Below are positions 55,415 to 64,000 of a DNA stretch of 64,000 nt, piece by piece. The position numbers and the translations under genes are program-made. Source of the DNA: Lachnospiraceae bacterium GAM79 (GTDB lineage Bacteria > Bacillota > Clostridia > Lachnospirales > Lachnospiraceae); assembly GCA_020735665.1 (NCBI GenBank), contig CP085928.1:1276001-1340000 (forward strand), written 5' to 3'. The notes below the pieces were generated by a model. That model was given only the letters and a program-made list of their open reading frames with translations, was not told where the DNA came from and ran no database searches. How positions within the stretch are numbered: position 1 is the first letter of the stretch; each line of letters begins with the position of its first letter.

Positions 55415-56731
55415 ATGAAGAAAGTTGTTAAATTTGGTGGAAGTTCCCTTGCAAGTGCAGAGCAGTTCAAGAAAGTCGGTAAAATCATCCATGCAGATGA
55501 TAGCCGTGTATATGTTGTCCCTTCTGCTCCGGGAAAAAGATTTGATGGAGATACTAAGGTAACCGATATGTTACTTCATGCATATCAGACCGCCAGCGAA
55601 GGCAATGATGTTGACGAAGAATTAAAGGCGATCAAAGCAAGATACGATGAGATCATCACAGGTCTTGAGCTGAAGGATTTCAGTCTGGATGACGATTTTG
55701 CGGAGATCAAAAAGAACCTCGCCGAGAATCCTCAGAGCGATTATGCTGCATCCAGAGGTGAATACTTAAACGGTAAAGTCATGGCAGCTTACCTTGGTAT
55801 TCCATTTATCGATTCGGCAGAAGTCATCTTCTTCAACGAAGAAGGAAATCTGAATGATTATAAGACATACAAGCGTCTGACCGAGCGTCTCGCTCAAAAT
55901 GAACGCGCCGTTATCCCCGGCTTCTACGGAATGGGTAAAGATGGAAATGTTAAGACCTTCTCTCGTGGTGGTTCCGATGTAACAGGTTCTATCGTTGCAA
56001 GAGCCAGCCGCGCAGATGTATATGAGAACTGGACAGATGTATCCGGTTTCCTTGTAGCTGACCCAAGAATCGTTCCGGATCCAAAGCCGATAAAATATAT
56101 CACATACCGCGAGCTTCGTGAGTTATCCTACATGGGTGCTTCCGTTCTCCACGAAGATGCAATCTTCCCTGTAAGAAGCTGTGGTATTCCTATCAATATC
56201 AAGAATACAAATGCACCGGAAGATGCAGGAACATGGATCGTTGAAAGTACCTGCCAGAAGCAGGATTATGTCGTAACCGGTATTGCCGGAAAGAAAGATT
56301 TCTGTACAATCTTCATTACAAAAGCAATGATGAATTCAGAGATCGGCTTCGGTCGTAAAGTTCTTCAGGCATTTGAGGAAAACAACATCTCCTTTGAGCA
56401 TATGCCATCCGGTATTGATACTATGACCATCGTTGTTCATGCAGACGAATTCATCGATAAGGAACAGAGCGTTGTATCTGCTATCCATCGTCTGGCAGAA
56501 CCGGATTCTGTTGAGATTGAATCCGGTCTTGCACTGATCGCAGTTGTAGGTCGTGGTATGAAGTCAGCCAGCGGTACAGCAGGCAAGCTTTTCACTGCTC
56601 TCGCAAACAAGGGCATCAATATCAAGATGATCGATCAGGGTTCTTCTGAGCTTAACATCATCATCGGTGTTGAAAACCGTGACTTCGAGACAGCCATCAA
56701 AGCAATCTACAGCACCTTTATTACAAAATAA
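55415..56731 (+). CDS. lysC: Aspartate kinase
   Basis: A 438-residue monofunctional aspartokinase, first step toward lysine, threonine and methionine. It opens with KKVVKFGGSSLASAEQF, has SRGGSDVTGSIVARA and YENWTDVSGF of the kinase fold, and ends with two ACT domains (about 295-438) that bind feedback effectors. The ATG at 55415 follows AGGAG. The gene stands alone with its own promoter and a strong terminator. Nearby secreted genes are unrelated. Confidence 0.96.
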   Translation: MKKVVKFGGSSLASAEQFKKVGKIIHADDSRVYVVPSAPGKRFDGDTKVTDMLLHAYQTASEGNDVDEELKAIKARYDEIITGLELKDFSLDDDFAEIKKNLAENPQSDYAASRGEYLNGKVMAAYLGIPFIDSAEVIFFNEEGNLNDYKTYKRLTERLAQNERAVIPGFYGMGKDGNVKTFSRGGSDVTGSIVARASRADVYENWTDVSGFLVADPRIVPDPKPIKYITYRELRELSYMGASVLHEDAIFPVRSCGIPINIKNTNAPEDAGTWIVESTCQKQDYVVTGIAGKKDFCTIFITKAMMNSEIGFGRKVLQAFEENNISFEHMPSGIDTMTIVVHADEFIDKEQSVVSAIHRLAEPDSVEIESGLALIAVVGRGMKSASGTAGKLFTALANKGINIKMIDQGSSELNIIIGVENRDFETAIKAIYSTFITK

Positions 56732-56803
56732 TATTTATATCGTGGGCAATTATCAGAGCACATTGTATAAATACAGACTTTAGCTTATTGTCCTCGCACA
56801 GGT

Positions 56804-56857
56804 AATACAAACGCCTGTCATTGGTTCTTATTCAATCCAATGACAGGCGTTTGTATT
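56804..56857. terminator. lysC terminator, bidirectional
   Basis: A perfect 21-bp stem (56804-56824 with 56837-56857) around a 12-base loop between convergent genes. Confidence 0.88.
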
Positions 56858-56878
56858 CATATTAAATATATTCCCACT

Positions 56879-57535
56879 TTACCAGACATCATTATAATTC
56901 TGATATGTAATTTTTTTAAACTTTCCTAATGATTTTACTTTTTTCTGATAAGCTTTTTTTGTTGTTCTCTTACCATTTACATAATACTCGTTTATTGTTT
57001 TATACGTTACCGGATCCATCCGTGTGCTATATTTCGCGACCTCTGTTCCACCCGATTTGGTCTTTTTAAAATATGTTTTTACATATAAACCCATATGTCC
57101 ACCAAATTCATCTACAAATGCTTTATCAGACATTTTTGTTATACGTGTATATATACCATGTTGGTCACTCTTTGTACTTTTGCTTCTAAGCTTTCCTTTA
57201 TAATAATATTTAAACTTTAAAGGTTTCCCATTTGTCTTATATGCTGCCCTCCACTGCCAGGAAGCTCCTGCTGCACTGTAAACCAAAAGTTCTTTTTTCC
57301 CATCATTATTAATATCCGCAAATGCTATCTCCGTATGTTCCTTTGTATCATTTACATACGAAGTCCACCAAGATGGCCAATTTGTCTTATAAAAATATTT
57401 ATCCAAACACTTCTTGTATGTTGCCTTTTGCTTTTTAGTAAGCTTAGATGCTGCCTCGCTTCCACTACATGGCAGTATGAGTGCAACGATCAATAATGCA
57501 CATAATAATATAATACTTCTTTTTCTTTTTTTCAT
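56879..57535 (-). CDS. Secreted protein with FG-GAP/EF-hand-like motif
   Basis: A 218-residue exported protein. Residues 1-29 are a signal peptide (KKRKRSIILLCALLIVALIL, cleavage near SEAAS). The mature part has a TEIAFADINNDGKKELLVYS segment, the calcium-binding loop pattern of FG-GAP/VCBS-like sequences, in a lysine- and tyrosine-rich protein. No anchoring motif is visible. It converges on lysC. The function is unknown; extracellular binding is a guess. Confidence 0.75.
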   Translation of the reverse strand: MKKRKRSIILLCALLIVALILPCSGSEAASKLTKKQKATYKKCLDKYFYKTNWPSWWTSYVNDTKEHTEIAFADINNDGKKELLVYSAAGASWQWRAAYKTNGKPLKFKYYYKGKLRSKSTKSDQHGIYTRITKMSDKAFVDEFGGHMGLYVKTYFKKTKSGGTEVAKYSTRMDPVTYKTINEYYVNGKRTTKKAYQKKVKSLGKFKKITYQNYNDVW

Positions 57536-57677
57536 TTGTAAATGTCTCCCTCCAAATACTTGATATATAAATAATAATATATATTATTTATAATTTCAAC
57601 CAACTCATTTTCATTTAGCATTTACACAATAAAACATTTGCCCACGACTTCAATAACAGTTATAAAAATTTTATCTC

Positions 57678-57899
57678 TTACTGTACATCCGGCTGGCACA
57701 TCTTGATCCGTTCTGCTGTATCCTTAGTAATCGCAAGGCATCGTCCGTGTACCCGGACGATCACATTTCCGAAAAATGATGATACCACCTGAACTTCGTC
57801 CCCTGTATCAAGCTGACAATCTCCAAATAATGCTTTATCTGCACAGTTCCATGCGATCGTTGAACAAAATCCATCCGCTGCATTTGATAATGACATCAT
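57678..57899 (-). CDS. FeoA-like SH3-fold small protein
   Basis: A 73-residue cytosolic protein. The C-terminal about 45 residues resemble the FeoA core domain: LDTGDEVQVVSSFFGNVIVR followed by VHGRCLAITKDTAERI. FeoA assists ferrous iron uptake through FeoB, but no feoB is present nearby. Standalone FeoA-fold proteins are common in clostridia. The start at 57899 has AAGGGTGG upstream; a longer frame begins at 57938. Assignment by pattern. Confidence 0.65.
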   Translation of the reverse strand: MMSLSNAADGFCSTIAWNCADKALFGDCQLDTGDEVQVVSSFFGNVIVRVHGRCLAITKDTAERIKMCQPDVQ

Positions 57900-58145
57900 A
57901 ACAACCACCCTTTCTTCTAACAAATATGTGTCAATCATCTGCTAAAATATGCTCAGTATATCCCCGCTTATATAAATTATACTTCCGTACTCCCTGTGCA
58001 AGTCAATGCTAATTATTGTTCAACAATCTAATCTTTCTTATCAGAAACTAACTATCTGGTCAACCATGCTTTAGAAACCTTTTTGTTCACAAGTTCTCCT
58101 ATTTATATTTTGTGTGAATAGTTCTCAAGTCGATGGAAAAAAACT

Positions 58146-58314
58146 TCAATTATCATGATACATCGCTATTCGCTTCATGGTATTTTCGTAATTCTCCATA
58201 CTCATAATAACCATATTACCATATCCATTTTTTGTAACATAAATTGGTTCTTCAGACTTGTGACACATATCCGATATCTCTGCTGTATTCTTTAATTGGT
58301 ATGATCTGTGGCAT
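58146..58314 (-). pseudogene. Broken copy of a Phd/YefM-type antitoxin gene
   Basis: This stretch is a diverged copy of the gene at 59917-60177, including its ribosome site GGAGGTGGGTATT. It keeps the start MPQIIPIKE, then lacks 8 bases relative to the intact copy, which shifts the frame and gives an early stop. Beyond the deletion the old frame still reads TAEISDMCHKSEEPIYVTKN and later MENYENTMKRIAMYHD, similar to the intact protein. Homology stops at CATGATA, so the last about 35 codons are missing too. Confidence 0.85.
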
Positions 58315-58498
58315 AATACCCACCTCCTGCTTTATAATGGTATTATTCCATAATTGTATTCTTTACAAAAGTAAATAACCGTAAAATAAACTAAATTCTC
58401 TCTTGTTCCTCCTTCTTCAAAAATCACCTTAAATTCAAATCGTTTTCTTTTCACATGACTTTTGACTCCTCCTTTGCTTAGTTTCCCTTATATACAAT

Positions 58499-58532
58499 GA
58501 AAAGAGTCAGTTACTTTTACATAACTGACTCT
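58499..58532 (-). terminator. Terminator of the Ig-like secreted gene
   Basis: An 11-bp stem AGAGTCAGTTA/TAACTGACTCT, eight-base loop, then TTTT on the minus strand, about 30 bases after the stop at 58563. Confidence 0.85.
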
Positions 58533-58562
58533 CATAAAGGTTTATATTATTTAGTTGTTGAC

Positions 58563-59465
58563 TTATTTATTTTTCTGTATTGCACCACAAGTAGTACACT
58601 CTGAATATAAGTACTCGTCCCATGCAGGTTTATCTGTTACTGTTTGATCTTCATAAACGGCGTCATGATGTACTGTTTTGGTTACTAGAACATCATCACC
58701 ATAATATGAACTACCACCCTGACAAGATCTAGAATGTATGATAATATAATCATCAGATGAGGAGTAACCTGCTGCAGTATAATCCATACCACATCCTGCA
58801 CAAAAAATATGACCTTCTGTAGTAGTTACCTTCTCATCCCAAGCATCCTTAATCTTAACACTCTCCTTATGAGTTACAGCATCATGATGCTTAGTAACAT
58901 CTTTCCATGTATGTTTCGCACATTTTATTTTCACATTACATACATATGTTTTTCCATTTGTTCCCTGAACTTTTATCTTTACATTTCCAGACTTAACTGC
59001 TTTTACTGTAACAGCATTCTTGCCATTCTTTTTCACAGTTGCAATACTTTTATTTGTAGAAGAACATTTCTTTACATTTGTTCCATGCAATACCAGTTTA
59101 TATGTTGAACCAGCTTTCACAGTCTTTTTCGTTGCAGATAAATATGGTTTCTTAACTGTTACTTTGCATTTATATTTTTTACCGGATACCTTTGCTGTGA
59201 TAACTACTGTTCCGGCTTTCTTAGGTGTTACTTTTCCCTTTGCCGATACTATAGCAATCTTCTTATTGCTTGATTTCCATGTTACTTTCTTGGTTGTACC
59301 AGTGACTTTTAATGTCTTTGGAGTACCAACATACATAGTTGTCTTTGTCTTATTAATCTTTACCTTGCTCGCTGCCTGTACATTTACAGATGATAAGGAT
59401 ATCATCATAACAAGCACCATCATACATGCAAGTAACTGACACAACCCTTTTTTTCTTTTGTTCAT
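58563..59465 (-). CDS. Secreted protein with two Ig-like domains and a Cys/His repeat end
   Basis: A 300-residue exported protein. Residues 1-31 are a signal peptide (VLVMMISLSSVNVQAA). Two bacterial Ig-like (BIG2) domains follow: about 32-105 (VTWKSSNKKIAIVSAKGKVT) and 106-180 (STYKLVLHGTNVKKCSSTNK). The C-terminal about 115 residues contain two copies of a motif HHDAV...K(D/P)AWDE, each followed by cysteine pairs (FCAGCG; CTTCG), which looks like a metal-binding repeat. No sorting signal or anchor. A role in surface adhesion or metal binding is inferred. Confidence 0.78.
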   Translation of the reverse strand: MNKRKKGLCQLLACMMVLVMMISLSSVNVQAASKVKINKTKTTMYVGTPKTLKVTGTTKKVTWKSSNKKIAIVSAKGKVTPKKAGTVVITAKVSGKKYKCKVTVKKPYLSATKKTVKAGSTYKLVLHGTNVKKCSSTNKSIATVKKNGKNAVTVKAVKSGNVKIKVQGTNGKTYVCNVKIKCAKHTWKDVTKHHDAVTHKESVKIKDAWDEKVTTTEGHIFCAGCGMDYTAAGYSSSDDYIIIHSRSCQGGSSYYGDDVLVTKTVHHDAVYEDQTVTDKPAWDEYLYSECTTCGAIQKNK

Positions 59466-59565
59466 TTGATTACCCTCCTAAGTAATAAATATCATTTTGT
59501 TATATTTTACGATAAAGAATTACACAAGTCAAACGTGTACGGTTAATGTTTGGTGACAATATTTT

Positions 59566-59598
59566 GTATACTTATGTTATTAGGAGATATAAGTATAC
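59566..59598 (+). promoter_or_regulatory. Perfect inverted repeat around a ribosome site
   Basis: GTATACTTAT (59566-59575) and ATAAGTATAC (59589-59598) form a perfect 10-bp inverted repeat with a 13-base loop that contains TTAGGAGA. It could be an operator for the following HTH protein or an RNA hairpin hiding the ribosome site. Both are inferred. Confidence 0.7.
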
Positions 59599-59611
59599 GA
59601 CATATTCCAGC

Positions 59612-59839
59612 GTGATTATTTACAGAATAACTTACCTGTGTAAACAACAGAATATCACAGTCAATAAATTAGCCACGCTTTCTGGTATTACCCAAAGCAC
59701 ATTGAATAATTTAATGCAGGGGAACACAAAAAATCCTAAATTAAAAACTCTGCACAAAATAGCTACAGGCTTTGGCATGACATTATCCCAGTTCTTAGAT
59801 TTTCCTGAAATGAATGAAACAGTTTTTGAAGATGAATAA
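59612..59839 (+). CDS. XRE-family HTH transcriptional regulator
   Basis: A 75-residue single-domain DNA-binding protein. It matches the HTH_3/XRE fold: YRITYLCKQQNITVNKLATL, SGITQSTLNNLMQG (recognition helix) and KLKTLHKIATGFGMTLSQFL. The start is uncertain. GTG at 59612 fits the family N-terminus but is 24 bases from AGGAGA; an upstream ATG at 59546 lies inside the inverted repeat region. It has a good terminator. It sits between the Ig-like gene and the antitoxin gene and may autoregulate through the inverted repeat. Confidence 0.8.
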   Translation: MIIYRITYLCKQQNITVNKLATLSGITQSTLNNLMQGNTKNPKLKTLHKIATGFGMTLSQFLDFPEMNETVFEDE

Positions 59840-59878
59840 ACCCACATATACCACCTCTGGTATATGTGGGTCATTTTT
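59838..59878 (+). terminator. Terminator of the HTH gene
   Basis: A perfect 13-bp stem CCCACATATACCA/TGGTATATGTGGG with a four-base loop, then CATTTTT. Also usable by the convergent antitoxin gene. Confidence 0.88.
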
Positions 59879-59916
59879 CAATCCCAGCAATTTTCCACTT
59901 GTTATATTATTCTAAA

Positions 59917-60177
59917 TTATAAACCATACTTTTCTCTCGTTTCTTGGAGTGAAATTCTTGCATCCCCTACCTGACCATTTCTTATCTGCTGTTCCGAAAT
60001 TTTTATATCATGATACATTGCCACTCGATTTAAGTTTTTTTCGTAACTCTCCATACTCTTTATAACCTTATCGCCATACTCATTTTTTGTAATACAAATT
60101 GGTTCTTTAGATTTGTTACACATATCAGATATCTCTGCTGTGTTTTTTAATTCTTTAATTGGTATAATCTGTGGCAT
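59917..60177 (-). CDS. Phd/YefM-type antitoxin, apparently orphan
   Basis: An 86-residue protein with the Phd/YefM pattern: IPIKELKNTAEISDMC, EPICITKNEYGDKVIKSMESYEK, a DNA-binding N-terminal half and a flexible toxin-binding end. GGAGG lies 8 bases before the ATG at 60177; a GTG three codons upstream is less likely. No RelE/Doc-like toxin is seen on either side, so it may act alone or with a distant toxin. A damaged second copy is present at 58146-58314. The upstream sequence TAATAATATCATTATA is palindromic and may be its operator. Confidence 0.85.
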   Translation of the reverse strand: MPQIIPIKELKNTAEISDMCNKSKEPICITKNEYGDKVIKSMESYEKNLNRVAMYHDIKISEQQIRNGQVGDARISLQETREKYGL

Positions 60178-60380
60178 AATACCCACCTCCTTTATAATGA
60201 TATTATTATGCCATAATTACACTCTATGTAAAAGTAACTAACTGTAAAATGCATTCTCTTGTTATACACAACTTTAATATACATGTCTACACAAGTTTTA
60301 CACAAGTTTACTCATGAAAAATGTTGATTAAAAGTGAAAATAGGTCGTTTAATCTAATTTATTTTATCTGATTTTAAACA

Positions 60381-60421
60381 AAGAAAAACGCTAGAACCGT
60401 TGATTTTACTAGCTCTAGCGT
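60381..60421 (-). terminator. rRNA operon terminator
   Basis: On the minus strand ACGCTAGA and TCTAGCGT form a stem around an 18-base loop, followed by TTTTC. It lies 14 bases after the tRNA-Trp end and closes the rRNA operon. Confidence 0.82.
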
Positions 60422-60434
60422 CATTAATTGTTAG

Positions 60435-60505
60435 CAGGGGATGAGAGAATCGAACTCCCACCAAAGGTTTTGGAGACCCCTATCATACCATTTGACCAAT
60501 CCCCT
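60435..60505 (-). tRNA. tRNA-Trp (anticodon CCA), weak stems
   Basis: A 71-nt cloverleaf on the minus strand. Acceptor AGGGGAT pairs with ATCCCCT and the discriminator is G. The T-arm is GGGAG-TTCGATT-CTCTC and the anticodon loop CTCCAAA gives CCA. The anticodon stem GGGGT/ACCTT has two G-T pairs and the D-stem is only three pairs, so the folding is weaker than usual tRNA-Trp. CCA is not encoded. It follows the 23S gene where a 5S gene is normally found. It may be functional or degenerating. Confidence 0.8.
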
Positions 60506-60565
60506 ATACTGCTTAAGTGTCCTAAATTGGGACACTTCACAGGTAGATGAAATATTTACTTTTCA

Positions 60566-60592
60566 TGTACCTTCAGAATTTCATACAGAAAG
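60566..60592 (-). ncRNA. 3' half of the pre-23S processing stem
   Basis: The transcript here is complementary to 63675-63701 over 27 bases with one mismatch, forming the long stem that brackets 23S rRNA and is normally cut by RNase III. Confidence 0.82.
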
Positions 60593-60644
60593 TCTTACGA
60601 CCTCATTCTCTCCAATCTCTTCCGCTTATCTTTCGAACCTCTCA

Positions 60645-63530
<2,886 letters not shown>

Positions 63531-63978
63531 TTACAGCATACGTAGCTTGATATGCTGTGGTCCGTTGCTATCTTTCGATAACTTGATTCGCGTTTGTTTC
63601 AATCTCTTGAAACGTTTCTTGGATTATTTGATGTCTTGTTAATTATTAATGGCTTATTAATAATATCTCTATTTCTTTCTGTATGAAATTCTCAAGGTAC
63701 ACATTGAGCACTTAGCGAGGTTCTTTCGAGCTTAGTGCGAAAGTGGTTCCCGACACTTGACGAGCGGTTCAACCGCGAGTCTTAGTGGAGTGGAACATTC
63801 CTCTCTTGTACTCTATTTTTGTTAAAACATAAGATTCAATATATCGGTCTGATTCGTAAGCTTCGCTTACTTCATCACGGACATTCTACGAATGTCCTTC
63901 TGTTTTCAAAATCCTTCATCGAAGAACAAGTTCTTCATGAACGCTTTTAAAAACAAGACCGCTCGTCCTATGTTTTCG
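63531..63978 (-). other. 16S-23S internal transcribed spacer
   Basis: About 450 bases between the partial tRNA and 23S. It holds the 5' processing stem at 63675-63701 and several local hairpins (for example GCACTTAGC/GCTTAGTGC near 63709-63741). No 5S gene is present here either. Confidence 0.8.
63675..63701 (-). ncRNA. 5' half of the pre-23S processing stem
   Basis: Complementary partner of 60566-60592 (27 bases, one mismatch). Confidence 0.82.
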
Positions 63979-64000
63979 TGGAGATAACGAGATTCGAACT
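63979..64000 (-). tRNA. 3' end of a spacer tRNA, probably tRNA-Ala
   Basis: The minus strand ends at the window edge with the T-loop AGTTCGAATCTCG, acceptor TATCTCC and discriminator A, without encoded CCA. Position in the 16S-23S spacer and the acceptor sequence suggest alanine; the anticodon is outside the window. Confidence 0.7.

Noticed and set aside
59879..60434. Toxin partner for the Phd/YefM antitoxin
   Set aside because: No open frame of RelE, Doc or similar type was found on either side.
60506..60644. 5S rRNA after 23S
   Set aside because: The sequence holds the 23S processing stem and a small hairpin and none of the 5S landmark sequences.

Overview
The window is low-GC Firmicutes DNA that reads as the chromosome of a Lachnospiraceae member, with a Coprococcus-like gut anaerobe as the best guess. 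The evidence is a ptb-buk butyrate operon, an alpha/beta small acid-soluble spore protein, reverse rubrerythrin, clostridial families (DUF5721, DUF4364, DUF1385), an exosortase-G (XrtG) operon, and strong AGGAGG ribosome sites with sigma-A promoters. Genus is inference; no 16S is present to settle it.

Layout. 1-8263: PH-domain protein, DUF5721 protein, CIRCE-controlled htpG, pyrE-map, and a TAXI binding lipoprotein / GltS symporter / small-protein operon. Three 217-233 bp rod-like palindromes (23-255, 3595-3825, 8047-8263) lie at gene 3' ends; two of them fill convergent gaps. 8266-16515 (minus): a large PAS-GGDEF-GAF-GGDEF-EAL protein, pyrD, pyrK, pyrF, a chorismate mutase/ACT protein with an eroded dehydratase domain, and a VanZ protein. 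16818-22488: membrane and secreted proteins, reverse rubrerythrin and DegV. 22787-26169: a MurT-like ligase, a GatD-like protein lacking both catalytic residues, and a diaminobutyrate-type aminotransferase in one operon. 26372-38874: the rpmE/DUF1385/prmC/prfA and tig/clpP/clpX/lon/engB housekeeping clusters, rho and DUF4364. 39138-47028: SASP, buk, ptb, luxS, mtnN, isochorismatase-like hydrolase, fsa, a lipase-like protein and a thioesterase. 47172-55045: the exosortase G locus (substrate, XrtG, glycosyltransferase, membrane sensor, two PTPS-like proteins, large membrane protein). 55415-60177: lysC, secreted Ig-like and FG-GAP-like proteins, a FeoA-like protein, an HTH regulator, and intact plus broken copies of a Phd-type antitoxin. 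60381-64000 (minus): the end of an rRNA operon with partial tRNA, spacer, 23S, an unusual tRNA-Trp and a terminator. No 5S gene lies downstream of the 23S.

Functional links. luxS and mtnN detoxify S-adenosylhomocysteine; ptb and buk finish butyrate synthesis; pyrE, pyrF, pyrK and pyrD make UMP; tig, clpP, clpX and lon handle nascent-chain folding and proteolysis. The best candidates for something undescribed are the MurT/pseudo-GatD/aminotransferase operon and the covarying rod elements. The exosortase-G operon is a recognised but functionally unsolved system. No CRISPR array, insertion sequence or prophage was seen.
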